64,000 nt of DNA from Janthinobacterium sp. 1_2014MBL_MicDiv (lineage in GTDB: Bacteria > Pseudomonadota > Gammaproteobacteria > Burkholderiales > Burkholderiaceae_D): contig NZ_CP011319.1 in NCBI RefSeq assembly GCF_001865675.1, forward strand, positions 930,001 to 994,000. The letters run 5' to 3'. Positions 9,060 through 17,037 of this stretch are shown piece after piece. The number at the start of each line of letters is the position of its first letter. The stretch's first letter is position 1. The translations under genes were made by a program, and so were the position numbers. Below the pieces are notes generated by a model, which ran no database searches, was not told the DNA's origin, and saw only the letters and a list, made by a program, of their open reading frames with translations.

Positions 9060-9572
9060 TTACTGCTGAGCAGGTTCGATGGAGACACGCAGACGGATGC
9101 GCTCGCCCGGATCGTAGGACATGATGCTCGTGTAGTTGCGGCCGCGATAGTCGTACGTGACCTGGTAGCCATTGTTGCGGCTTTCCCAGTGGTCGACCTG
9201 ACGGCATTGCTTGACGGCTTGTTCCTGCACGCCGCCCTGGTAGTTGTTCTGGTTGTCGACGCGGTCGCCGACGACGGCACCGGCAATCGCGCCCGCTGCC
9301 GCAGCGGCCGTGCGGCCATTGCCGCCGCCGACCTGGCTGCCGAGCAGGGCGCCGGCGATACCGCCGACGATGGAGCCGCCAGCGCTGCGCTGTTGCGGCG
9401 GCGCCTGCACCTGCACGTATTCCGTACGGCATTCCTGGCGTGGACGATTGATCTGTTCGACTTGCGGCACGACGCGCACGACCTTGCCGAAATCTTCAAA
9501 GTCGGCGGCCTGGGCGAGTGGCAATGCACCGATACAAAGGGCTGACATCATCAATTTGGCTTGCAAGTTCAT
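9060..9572 (-). CDS. Glycine-zipper 2TM surface-antigen-like envelope protein
   Basis: 170 residues with a signal peptide ending near PLAQA. A glycine-zipper segment (GGSIVGGIAGALLGSQVGGG, then AAAGAIAGAVVGD), about residues 63-105, matches the 17-kDa antigen/SlyB/YmgG-like 2TM group, small envelope proteins of the outer membrane or periplasm. There is no lipobox. Two Cys residues flank the zipper. A palindromic repeat and a strong terminator follow. The long AT-rich region upstream has three TGTTACA boxes (minus-strand reading), suggesting envelope-stress control. Confidence 0.8.
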   Translation of the reverse strand: MNLQAKLMMSALCIGALPLAQAADFEDFGKVVRVVPQVEQINRPRQECRTEYVQVQAPPQQRSAGGSIVGGIAGALLGSQVGGGNGRTAAAAAGAIAGAVVGDRVDNQNNYQGGVQEQAVKQCRQVDHWESRNNGYQVTYDYRGRNYTSIMSYDPGERIRLRVSIEPAQQ

Positions 9573-9973
9573 TTGTAACCTCGTTATGTAGAGAATCTTT
9601 CAGGGTATTTTTTACAACTTGGGACTATAGTAATCCCGCCGGACCGATACTTGTGTTTCGCCTGGCAACAAAATGTAACAGCCCAAGCCCCTCGCCCCAC
9701 AGTCTGTAACATGCACTTTCAATCGATACAAGATGTTGAAATGACTTGAAACCGGCGGTTTGTAACAAATCTTGCGTTTGACATCATATTCGGGTTGATT
9801 CATGCAGGACAACACGTTACCCTAATACGCGTATGGCTTATATAAAATCGCACTGAATCGCATAAAAGTTGATACAGATCGAATCACCGCGTGCGCATTG
9901 ACCCGCGTGCGGGGATGCAATAAGACGAGCAACTAGAAGAGATCCATACATAACAGGTCGATTTGAGGGAAAA
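9573..9973. other. AT-rich divergent regulatory region
   Basis: About 400 bases between the glycine-zipper gene (minus) and the barstar-like gene (plus). A possible -10 TATAGT for the minus gene lies at 9624-9629 without a good -35. Three direct copies of TGTAACA occur at 9674, 9705 and 9761 (TGTTACA on the minus strand). TATAAAAT-like sequence near 9839 may serve the plus gene. No ORF of substance. Confidence 0.5.
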
Positions 9974-10372
9974 ATGAGTTTGTTACTAACCGTGCCGCCC
10001 AACCTTGTCCAGTCCATCCGTGCCTTTCGCGTGACCGAATTACAAGACGAGGCGATTCGTCTCGGGCAGCACTTTTTATATGCGCATTGCAACGCTGGGC
10101 AGACCAAACAACAAGTCATCGGCATTATTGCAGAAGCATTCCTGTTTCCGAAAAATCTGGCGAAGAATTTCGACGCGCTGCGTCTGTGTCTGACGGACAC
10201 CATGTACAAGGCCGGTCCGCAGACGGGTTTCCTGGTGGTGCTCGAGCAATTGCCAAATACGCAAAAATTCGACAAGGAAGCGCGCGAGATCCTGCTCGAC
10301 GTGTTCCGCGACGCGGCCGACTACTGGGCCGAAAAGAAAGTCCCGTTCCGCGTCTTCTATTCGTTTGAGTAA
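9974..10372 (+). CDS. Barstar-family protein
   Basis: 132 residues, no signal peptide. The central part (AFLFPKNLAKNFDALRLCLTD) and the end (ILLDVFRDAADYWAEK) match the barstar pattern of a helix, then NxDAL-x-DCLTD-like, then a final helix and strand. Barstar binds and blocks the extracellular RNase barnase. No barnase or other RNase is nearby, so its partner is unknown. It is larger than classical barstar (about 90 residues), with an N-terminal extension. GAGGGAAAA lies before the ATG. Confidence 0.75.
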   Translation: MSLLLTVPPNLVQSIRAFRVTELQDEAIRLGQHFLYAHCNAGQTKQQVIGIIAEAFLFPKNLAKNFDALRLCLTDTMYKAGPQTGFLVVLEQLPNTQKFDKEAREILLDVFRDAADYWAEKKVPFRVFYSFE

Positions 10373-10515
10373 AGACTTACTCGCGCTGTAGTGCAGAAAA
10401 ATCGGCCTGGCGCGAGCGCGGCAGGCACGCCGTGCGGGCAATGGCAGCGCTCCTGCGCTTATGTTGCGCCGCAACAATAATGCCGGCCTTTCTAGATTCG
10501 CATCGCCATAGCGGG

Positions 10516-10521
10516 TACAAT
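10516..10521 (+). promoter_or_regulatory. Probable -10 box of purN
   Basis: TACAAT lies 7 bases before the purN ATG at 10529; the -35 (TAGATT, 10493) is poor. If used, the transcript would be almost leaderless. The in-frame ATG at 10520 overlaps this box, a reason to prefer the 10529 start. Confidence 0.45.
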
Positions 10522-10528
10522 GCGCGCT

Positions 10529-11137
10529 ATGAAAAATATCGTTATCCTCATTTCCGGACGCGGCAGCAACATGGAAGCGGTCGTGCGCGCGGCGCAAGCC
10601 GAGCAATGGCCAGCCCGTATTGCCGCCGTCATCAGTAACCGGGCCGATGCCCAGGGACTGGTTTTTGCCGCGGAACATGGGATAGCGACCGCTGTCGTTG
10701 CCAACAAGGATTATGCCAGCCGCGAGCAGTTCGATGCGGCGCTGCAAGCCGCGGTCGACGGCTTTGCCCCCGACCTGGTCGTGCTGGCCGGTTTCATGCG
10801 CATCCTGACTGCGCCATTCGTCGAGCATTATGCGGGGCGCATGCTGAATATCCACCCGTCGCTGCTGCCGCTGTTCCCGGGCATGGCGACGCATCGCCAG
10901 GCGCTCGAGGCGGGCGTGACGGAACACGGCGCGACCGTGCATTTCGTAACTGCCGAGCTCGACCATGGCCCTGCCGTGGCGAGCGCGGTGGTGCCCGTCT
11001 TGCCAGGCGACACAGAAGAAAGCTTATCGGCGCGCGTGCTGGTACAGGAACATCTGCTTTACCCGCGCGCCATCCGCCTGTTCATTGACGATAAACTGTC
11101 AGTCGAGCATGGCCAGGTCCGCGTGGACCCTCAATAA
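10529..11137 (+). CDS. purN: Phosphoribosylglycinamide formyltransferase
   Basis: 202 residues, usual length for PurN. It transfers a formyl group from 10-formyl-THF to GAR in de novo purine synthesis. Seen: N-terminal ILISGRGSNMEA phosphate-binding loop, GFMRIL, the catalytic block NIHPSLLPLFPG with Asn and His, and the later ELDHGP with the third catalytic residue (Asp). The start at 10529 (MKNIVIL) fits the family; the ATG 9 bases earlier sits in the -10 box. The RsmB/NOP methyltransferase gene follows after 21 bases and may be cotranscribed. Confidence 0.95.
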   Translation: MKNIVILISGRGSNMEAVVRAAQAEQWPARIAAVISNRADAQGLVFAAEHGIATAVVANKDYASREQFDAALQAAVDGFAPDLVVLAGFMRILTAPFVEHYAGRMLNIHPSLLPLFPGMATHRQALEAGVTEHGATVHFVTAELDHGPAVASAVVPVLPGDTEESLSARVLVQEHLLYPRAIRLFIDDKLSVEHGQVRVDPQ

Positions 11138-11158
11138 AATATTACAGGAAAAATAACA

Positions 11159-12478
11159 ATGAGATTGCCACCAGCGATACTTGCCAATGCTGAAGAAGTA
11201 TTGCGCGAAATTTTACGTTTCACGGCCCCGGCCGACACCACCCTGTCGCGCTATTTCCGCGACCATCCGCGCCTCGGTTCGCGCGAGCGGGGCGCCATCG
11301 CCGAAGGCATTTATGCCGTGCTGCGCAACAAATCGTTCTTCACCGACTTCGCCGAAGCGGGCAACGGCCCCACCATGCGCCGCCTGACCATCCTCGGCCT
11401 GGCCGAAGCCGTCGGCGCCGATTCGCTGGGCGGCCTGACGGAAGAGGAAGTGGAATGGCTGGAACGCATCACGCAGATCGACCGCAACCTGATGCCGCCG
11501 AACATGCGCGCCAACATGCCGACCTGGCTGTTCGACAAGCTGATCGCCCAGTTCGGCGAAGCGGAAACCATGCTGCTGGCCGATGCGCTGAACGCGCCGG
11601 CGCCGCTGGACTTGCGCGTCAACTCGCTCAAGGCCACGCGTGAAGACGTGATGCTGGCCCTGGCCGAAGCGCCGATCCTCAGCACGCCGACGCCGTTTGC
11701 ACCGCTGGGCTTGCGCGTGATCAAGAAGCCATCGCTGCAAAACCTGCCCCTGTTCCAGAGCGGCGCCATCGAAGTGCAAGATGAAGGCAGCCAGATCCTG
11801 TCGCAGATCGTCGGCGCCAAGCGCGGCGAGATGGTGGTCGACTTCTGCGCCGGCGCGGGCGGCAAGACCCTGGCGCTGGGCGCGCTGATGCGCAACACGG
11901 GCCGTCTGTACGCATTCGACGTATCCGAAAAACGCCTGGCCAAGCTGAAGCCGCGCATGGCCCGCAGCGGCCTGTCGAACGTGCATCCGGTGCAGATCGC
12001 GCATGAGCGCGATGCCAAGATCAAGCGCCTGGCCGGCAAGATCGACCGCGTGCTGGTCGATGCGCCATGCAGCGGCCTGGGCACCCTGCGCCGCAATCCG
12101 GACGTGAAATGGCGCCAGCAGCCGAACTCCATCGTTGAACTGCAAGCCAAGCAGGCGGCGATCCTGGCCGGCGCGGCGCGCCTGGTCAAGGGCGGCGGCC
12201 GCCTGGTGTACGCCACCTGCAGCTTCCTCAACGAAGAAAACGATTTTATCGCCGAGCAATTCCTGGCCGCCCATCCCGACTTCACCCTGGTGCCGATGAG
12301 CAAGGTGCTGGCGGAACAGAAGATCGAGCTGGAAATGGGCGACTACCTGAAATTGTTGCCGCATCTGCATCAGACCGACGGCTTCTTTGCCGCCGTGTTC
12401 GAACGCAAGGTCATGCCGAAAAAAGTCTACGCCGATGAAAAGCCGGCCGACGACGTTGACGCTGAACAAGCCGAGTAA
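11159..12478 (+). CDS. RsmB/NOP-family rRNA (cytosine-C5) methyltransferase
   Basis: 439 residues. The N-terminal NusB-like helical part is followed by a SAM-binding domain: VVDFCAGAGGKTLALGA (motif I), the catalytic block VDAPCSGLGTLRRNPD and the second cysteine in ATCSFLNEEN. Both cysteines of the m5C mechanism are present. It probably methylates 16S or 23S rRNA; whether it is RsmB itself or a paralogue cannot be told. AGGA precedes the start. Lies 21 bases after purN. Confidence 0.9.
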   Translation: MRLPPAILANAEEVLREILRFTAPADTTLSRYFRDHPRLGSRERGAIAEGIYAVLRNKSFFTDFAEAGNGPTMRRLTILGLAEAVGADSLGGLTEEEVEWLERITQIDRNLMPPNMRANMPTWLFDKLIAQFGEAETMLLADALNAPAPLDLRVNSLKATREDVMLALAEAPILSTPTPFAPLGLRVIKKPSLQNLPLFQSGAIEVQDEGSQILSQIVGAKRGEMVVDFCAGAGGKTLALGALMRNTGRLYAFDVSEKRLAKLKPRMARSGLSNVHPVQIAHERDAKIKRLAGKIDRVLVDAPCSGLGTLRRNPDVKWRQQPNSIVELQAKQAAILAGAARLVKGGGRLVYATCSFLNEENDFIAEQFLAAHPDFTLVPMSKVLAEQKIELEMGDYLKLLPHLHQTDGFFAAVFERKVMPKKVYADEKPADDVDAEQAE

Positions 12479-12488
12479 GCCTGTCACG

Positions 12489-12561
12489 GGCCGCTGCCGC
12501 TCCCGCAGCGGCGGCCACGCAATGCCGCCAGCCAGCCTGGCGGCATGGGCTAGATGCCCAT
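12489..12561. other. Three stacked hairpins between methyltransferase and MscS genes
   Basis: Three inverted repeats follow directly on each other: GGCCGCTGC/GCAGCGG-CGGCC (12489-12516), ATGCCGCC/GGCGGCAT (12522-12546) and ATGGGC/GCCCAT (12545-12561). None has a T-run. They could act as a rho-independent-like barrier, an mRNA 3' stabiliser, or a worn palindromic repeat. Confidence 0.5.
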
Positions 12562-12600
12562 CCGTATCACTTCTGTCCCACCTTCCGGACCGCCTGCGCC

Positions 12601-13959
12601 ATGAATGAAACCCCACTGCTGAACCTGATCACCGACTTTGTCGACGATTTCCGCCAACCGGCCATCCTGTGGCAGGCGCTGGCGATCGTCGCCTGCCTGG
12701 CCTTGAGCTGGCTGCTGGTGCGGCAGTTGCGTGAATTCCTGCACAAGCGGGCGGAAGCGGCGACGACGCCGGCCACGCCGGAAACGCTGCAGCGCACGGA
12801 CAGTTTCATCCGCATCCTCACGCCCGTGCTGGCGGCCATGCTGCTGGGCATTGCGCAACACTTCCTGGCCAAGTTCCAGTCGGTGAATTTGCTCAATATC
12901 GCCATTCCCCTGTGCACCTCGATGGCGCTGGTGCGCTTCGGTTTTTACGTGCTGCGCCGTATCTTTGCCCGCCACGGCGAGATCAGCCCGACCATGCTGT
13001 TGCTGGAAAAGGTATTTACCGTCGTCGTGTGGGCCGGCATGGCCCTGTATATCACGGGCTTGTGGCCAGAGTTGCATGCTTTCCTGGAGAGCATCGTCGT
13101 GCCGCTGGGCCGCAACAAGGTTTCCGTGGCTGCCATCTTGCAAGCCGCTATTTCCGTGGCCGTGCTGCTGGTGCTGGCCATGTGGGCCGGCACCTCGCTC
13201 GACGAGCGCCTGATGAAAATGCAGGGCCTGCATACCTCCTTGCGCGTGGTCATGTCGCGCATGGGCCGCGCCGTGCTGATCCTCGTTTCCGTCCTGATCA
13301 GCCTGTCGCTGGTGGGCATCGACCTGACGGTGTTGTCCGTCTTCGGCGGCGCCTTCGGCGTGGCGCTCGGTTTCGGCTTGCAAAAGATCGCCGCCAACTT
13401 CGTTTCCGGCTTCATCATCCTGCTCGACCGCAGCCTGACCATCGGCGACATGATTACCGTCGGCCAATTCACGGGCAAAGTCACGCAGATCAATACGCGC
13501 TATACTGTGTTATTGGGTGGCGATGGCGTGGAATCCATCGTGCCGAATGAAATGCTGATTTCCGGCGGCGTGCAGAACATGTCGCTGAGCAACCGCATGG
13601 TGTGGCTGTCGACTGCCGTGTCGGTGGGCTATGAAACGGACCTCGACGCCATCTTCCCCTTGCTGGAAGCGGCTGCGGCCAGCGTGCCGCGCGTGTCGCA
13701 AAGTAATCCGCCATCCGTTACCCTCGTGCGTTTCGGCGCCGACGGCCTGGATCTGCAGATCGGTTTCTGGATCGCGGACCCGGAAAACGGCACCGGCGGC
13801 GTGAAGTCGAATGTGAACCGCGCCATCTGGCGCACCTTGCAGGAACAGAAGGTCTCTGTACCTTTCCCGCAACGCGAATTGCGTATTGTGGGTACGCCTC
13901 CTGCCCCGCTCGTCGGCGCGGCAGAGGGTGAGTCCGCGCCATCCGGCACCCAGCCTTAA
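12601..13959 (+). CDS. MscS-family mechanosensitive channel
   Basis: 452 residues with about five to six TM helices. The pore-lining TM3 and following beta domain show the MscS signature: FGGAFGVALGFGLQKIAANFVSG (Gly/Ala-rich pore helix), then LLDRSLTIGDMITVGQFTGKV and the NEMLISGGVQN beta domain. It releases solutes on osmotic downshock. It has more N-terminal helices than E. coli MscS. There is no clear Shine-Dalgarno, and a hairpin cluster precedes the gene. Confidence 0.9.
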   Translation: MNETPLLNLITDFVDDFRQPAILWQALAIVACLALSWLLVRQLREFLHKRAEAATTPATPETLQRTDSFIRILTPVLAAMLLGIAQHFLAKFQSVNLLNIAIPLCTSMALVRFGFYVLRRIFARHGEISPTMLLLEKVFTVVVWAGMALYITGLWPELHAFLESIVVPLGRNKVSVAAILQAAISVAVLLVLAMWAGTSLDERLMKMQGLHTSLRVVMSRMGRAVLILVSVLISLSLVGIDLTVLSVFGGAFGVALGFGLQKIAANFVSGFIILLDRSLTIGDMITVGQFTGKVTQINTRYTVLLGGDGVESIVPNEMLISGGVQNMSLSNRMVWLSTAVSVGYETDLDAIFPLLEAAAASVPRVSQSNPPSVTLVRFGADGLDLQIGFWIADPENGTGGVKSNVNRAIWRTLQEQKVSVPFPQRELRIVGTPPAPLVGAAEGESAPSGTQP

Positions 13960-14092
13960 CCTCGCTGCCTGCCTCCGTTTTTGCCTGATCGCACCCATTA
14001 GGGCGTACAATCACGCCTAAAATTAACTCTGCCGGACCTCCAGAGCAACTGGAGCGACCGTGCGCACGCCCTGTCCACTTGGAGTAGTAGTA

Positions 14093-15301
14093 ATGACATT
14101 GAGTTCCGTTTTACACGACGTTTTGCAGTTCATGGCAACTGGCATTACCGATCTGTCCGCATGGCAAGTTTTCCTGTACACCATGGTGGTCACGCATATC
14201 ACGATCGCCAGCGTCACGATTTATTTGCACCGCCACCAGGCTCACCGCGCGCTGGAATTGCATGCGATCCCCAGCCATTTCTTCCGTTTCTGGCTGTGGC
14301 TGACGACGGGCCAGGTCACCAAGGAATGGGCGGCCATCCACCGCAAGCACCACGCCAAGTGCGATACGGAAGAAGATCCGCACAGCCCGGTAACGCGCGG
14401 TATCAAGAAAGTCTTCTGGGAAGGCGCCGAGCTGTACCGCGCTGAATCGAAGAACATGGAAACCATGGCCAAGTACGGCCACGGCACGCCGACGGACTGG
14501 ATCGAGCGCAACCTGTACACGAAATACAGCTGGCTGGGCGTCGTCTCGCTGTTCGTCATCAATTTCATCCTGTTCGGCGTGATCGGCATCTCCGTATGGG
14601 CCGTGCAAATGATGTGGATCCCCATCACGGCGGCCGGCATCATCAACGGCATCGGCCATTACTGGGGCTACCGCAACTACGACTGCGCGGACGCGGCCAC
14701 CAACATCATTCCCTTCGGTATCCTGATCGGTGGCGAAGAGTTGCATAACAATCACCATACGTATGCGACGTCGGCCAAGCTGTCGTCGAAGTGGTATGAA
14801 ATCGATATCGGCTGGGCTTATATCCGCGCGCTGGAAATGCTGGGCCTGGCCAAGGTGAAGAAACTGGCGCCGGAGCCGAAGTTTTCCCACGGCAAGCTGG
14901 AAGCGGACTTCGAGACCTTGCAGTCCGTCATCGCCAACCGCTACGACGTGATGGCCAAGTATGCGAAATCGATCAAGCATGCGTGGAAGGAAGAACTGGA
15001 ACACTTGAAGCACAAGGCGGAACTGGAAAAGCGCTTCCTGAAGTCGTCGCGCAAGCTGATGCAGCGCGAACCGGGCAAGCTGGCCGACGCGCACCATGAA
15101 CAGCTGTCGGAATTGTTCCAGCACAGCAAGGCACTGGAAACCATGCACCATATGCGCGTGGAACTGGGCGCCATCTGGGAGCGTTCGCACTTTACGCGCG
15201 AGCAATTGCTGCACAAGCTGCAAGACTGGTGTGCGCGCGCCGAAGCGTCGGGCATCAAGTCGCTGCAAGACTTTTCCTTGCGCCTGCGCAGTTATGCCTG
15301 A
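14093..15301 (+). CDS. Acyl-CoA/fatty acid desaturase, membrane di-iron type
   Basis: 402 residues from the ATG preceded by GGAG (14081); the upstream ATG has no such site. All three histidine boxes are present: HRHQAH, HRKHH and HNNHH, which bind the di-iron centre of delta-9-type desaturases. Four hydrophobic helices surround them. The C-terminal 130 residues are an extra Lys/Glu-rich helical tail not needed for catalysis and longer than in short desaturases. It introduces a double bond into acyl chains for membrane fluidity. A TACAAT-like box lies at about 14008. A strong terminator follows. Confidence 0.92.
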   Translation: MTLSSVLHDVLQFMATGITDLSAWQVFLYTMVVTHITIASVTIYLHRHQAHRALELHAIPSHFFRFWLWLTTGQVTKEWAAIHRKHHAKCDTEEDPHSPVTRGIKKVFWEGAELYRAESKNMETMAKYGHGTPTDWIERNLYTKYSWLGVVSLFVINFILFGVIGISVWAVQMMWIPITAAGIINGIGHYWGYRNYDCADAATNIIPFGILIGGEELHNNHHTYATSAKLSSKWYEIDIGWAYIRALEMLGLAKVKKLAPEPKFSHGKLEADFETLQSVIANRYDVMAKYAKSIKHAWKEELEHLKHKAELEKRFLKSSRKLMQREPGKLADAHHEQLSELFQHSKALETMHHMRVELGAIWERSHFTREQLLHKLQDWCARAEASGIKSLQDFSLRLRSYA

Positions 15302-15322
15302 TTGAGCTGCCGCAGCCTATCG

Positions 15323-15350
15323 AGGCCCTGGATTCCAGGGCCTTTTTTTT
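15323..15350 (+). terminator. Terminator of the desaturase gene
   Basis: GGCCCTGG-ATT-CCAGGGCC followed by eight T. Classic intrinsic terminator 20 bases after the stop. Confidence 0.9.
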
Positions 15351-15393
15351 CGTCCCGGAAAAGCGGATGAGGTGATGGCCTAAAATCAGGACG

Positions 15394-15426
15394 AAAAAAA
15401 ACCGCTCATCGGAGCGGCTCTTTTTA
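15394..15426 (-). terminator. Terminator of rpmB-rpmG
   Basis: CCGCTC-ATC-GGAGCGG hairpin with T-run on the minus strand (A-run at 15394), 17 bases past the rpmG stop. A second T-run on the right lets it also work on the plus strand. Confidence 0.85.
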
Positions 15427-15442
15427 CAGAACACAGTATCAA

Positions 15443-15610
15443 TTACTTGATCTTGGTTTCTTTGTACGTTACGTGCTTGCGTGCTTTAGGATCGAATTTC
15501 ATGATCTCCATTTTCGCAGGCGTCGTACGCTTGTTTTTGGTAGTCGTGTAGAAGTGACCCGTACCGGCGGTCGATTCTAACTTGATTTTGTCGCGGCCTG
15601 ATTTTGCCAT
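15443..15610 (-). CDS. rpmG: 50S ribosomal protein L33
   Basis: 55 residues, short and basic, beginning MAKSGRDKIKLESTAGTGHF and ending YKETKIK. The YTTTKNK and KFDPKARKHV motifs are those of cysteine-free L33 of proteobacteria. The gene lies 22 bases downstream of rpmB on the same strand, the conserved rpmB-rpmG pair, and is followed by an intrinsic terminator. Confidence 0.97.
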   Translation of the reverse strand: MAKSGRDKIKLESTAGTGHFYTTTKNKRTTPAKMEIMKFDPKARKHVTYKETKIK

Positions 15611-15632
15611 GATAGCTCCCTTATTCTGCTAA

Positions 15633-15869
15633 TTAGACTTTTTCGCCACGAGCGCGCATATCGACCAATACGGCGTCGATGCCGACTTTATCGATGACGC
15701 GCAGACCGGCGTTGGACAAACGCAGGGAGACCCAGCGGTTTTCAGATTCAACAAAAATACGACGATTCTGCAAGTTAGGCAAAAAACGACGTTTGGTTTT
15801 GTTGTTTGCATGGGAAACATTGTTACCGACCATCGGCTTCTTCCCAGTGACTTGGCAAACACGTGCCAT
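15633..15869 (-). CDS. rpmB: 50S ribosomal protein L28
   Basis: 78 residues. MARVCQVTGKKPMVGNNVSH, then NNKTKRRFLPNLQNRR and RLSNAGLRVIDK, all standard L28. The start at 15869 has GGAGTG upstream; the longer frame would extend into the promoter. First gene of rpmB-rpmG, driven by a strong promoter 40 bases upstream. Confidence 0.97.
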   Translation of the reverse strand: MARVCQVTGKKPMVGNNVSHANNKTKRRFLPNLQNRRIFVESENRWVSLRLSNAGLRVIDKVGIDAVLVDMRARGEKV

Positions 15870-15908
15870 GGCGCACTCCTTAAAGATATTCCAAATTGGA
15901 AAAACGAG

Positions 15909-15937
15909 AGTATATCCAAAATAAGCCGATTTATCAA
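15909..15937 (-). promoter_or_regulatory. Sigma70 promoter of rpmB-rpmG
   Basis: On the minus strand -35 TTGATA and -10 TATACT separated by exactly 17 bases, about 40 bases upstream of the rpmB start. Strong match to the consensus. Confidence 0.8.
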
Positions 15938-16021
15938 TGACTTGCGAAAAACAATTGTGTCTTGTTGTTGTGAATTTATTTAACAATTTGACTTTTGCGA
16001 TTTCTCATAGGGAAAACGCTG

Positions 16022-16083
16022 GTAAACACCGTTGTTTACTGTTAGATAAGCATGCTGTTGTTTTTACGTATGTCCTTGTTTAC
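16022..16083. promoter_or_regulatory. TGTTTAC palindrome and third half-site
   Basis: GTAAACA-CCGT-TGTTTAC (16022-16039) is a perfect 7-bp inverted repeat, and a further TGTTTAC lies at 16077-16083. They stand 85-145 bases upstream of the rpmB promoter, behind the 3' end of radC. Could be an operator for an unknown regulator. Confidence 0.4.
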
Positions 16084-16115
16084 ACATGGTTAACTGCGTC
16101 GGGACCGCGCGCGGC

Positions 16116-16790
16116 CTAGAGTTGGCCATGCTCGGCAAACGAATGCACTTGCCGCCCAGCAACGACGAAATGGTCGAGGATGCGCACGTCGACCAGCGAC
16201 AGGGCCTGCACCAGCGCGCGCGTCAGCAGCAAGTCCGATTCGCTCGGTTCCGGCGTGCCGGATGGGTGATTGTGGGCCAGCATGACGCTGGCCGCGTTGT
16301 GCAGCAGCGCCTGCTTGACCACTTCGCGCGGATACACGCTGGTGTGGGTGAGGGTGCCGCGAAACATTTCCTGGGTGGCGATCAAACGGTTCTTGACGTC
16401 CAAAAACAACACATGGAACGCTTCATGCGCCAGGTGGCCCAGGGTCAGGCGCAGATAGTCCTTCACGGCGTGCGGCGAATTGAGGGCTTGCCCCGCCTGC
16501 AAATCCTCGATGATGGCGCGCCGCGCCAGTTCCAGCACGGCTTGCAGTTGGGCAAATTTGGCGCTGCCCATGCCGTGCACGGCGGAAAAATTCACGAGAC
16601 TGGCGCCAAACAGCCCACGCAAGGAACCGAAGTGCTCGACCGTGTCGCGCGCCAATTCCACGGCGCTCTTGCCGCGCACGCCCGTGCGCAGGAACACGGC
16701 CAGCAATTCCGCGTCCGACAGCGAGTGCGCGCCATCCTCGATCAGGCGTTCGCGCGGCCGTTCGCCAGCAGGCCAATCCTTGATGCCCAT
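16116..16790 (-). CDS. radC: RadC-family JAB/MPN-domain protein
   Basis: 224 residues from the start MGIKDWP, with GGGAGG four bases upstream. A start 72 bases earlier would add a tail the family lacks. An N-terminal helix-hairpin-helix part (LSDAELLAVFLRTG, VHGMGSAKFAQLQ) is followed by a JAB1/MPN metalloprotease-like domain with the HNHPSGTPEPSESD metal motif. The cellular role of RadC is unsettled despite its old DNA-repair name. In many Burkholderiales it lies beside rpmB-rpmG, as here. Confidence 0.93.
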   Translation of the reverse strand: MGIKDWPAGERPRERLIEDGAHSLSDAELLAVFLRTGVRGKSAVELARDTVEHFGSLRGLFGASLVNFSAVHGMGSAKFAQLQAVLELARRAIIEDLQAGQALNSPHAVKDYLRLTLGHLAHEAFHVLFLDVKNRLIATQEMFRGTLTHTSVYPREVVKQALLHNAASVMLAHNHPSGTPEPSESDLLLTRALVQALSLVDVRILDHFVVAGRQVHSFAEHGQL

Positions 16791-17037
16791 CATGCCTCCC
16801 ATGCCGCATTCAGGTAGTGGCGGCGCCTGCCGACGATTGTCGCGTGGTTCTGCTGCGGCCATGCTGCGCTAGCTCGTCTTCCTGTCAGATCATGGCAAAA
16901 AAACAAAAACCAAGATGCCCGGAATGGCCATTTTCAGGCGCTATCATTTGCCTGTCGTTGCACTCTATGCAAGTTGCAGCGGCGGGGAGTCAGGGCCCTG
17001 AACTCAATGTCTTCCACTTAGTTTCGCAGGAGCAGTC

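Noticed and set aside
10520..10528. Upstream ATG for purN
   Set aside because: Overlaps the TACAAT -10 box, and family members start at the second ATG.
16791..16862. N-terminal extension of radC
   Set aside because: Not seen in the family; GGGAGG is placed correctly only for the later ATG.
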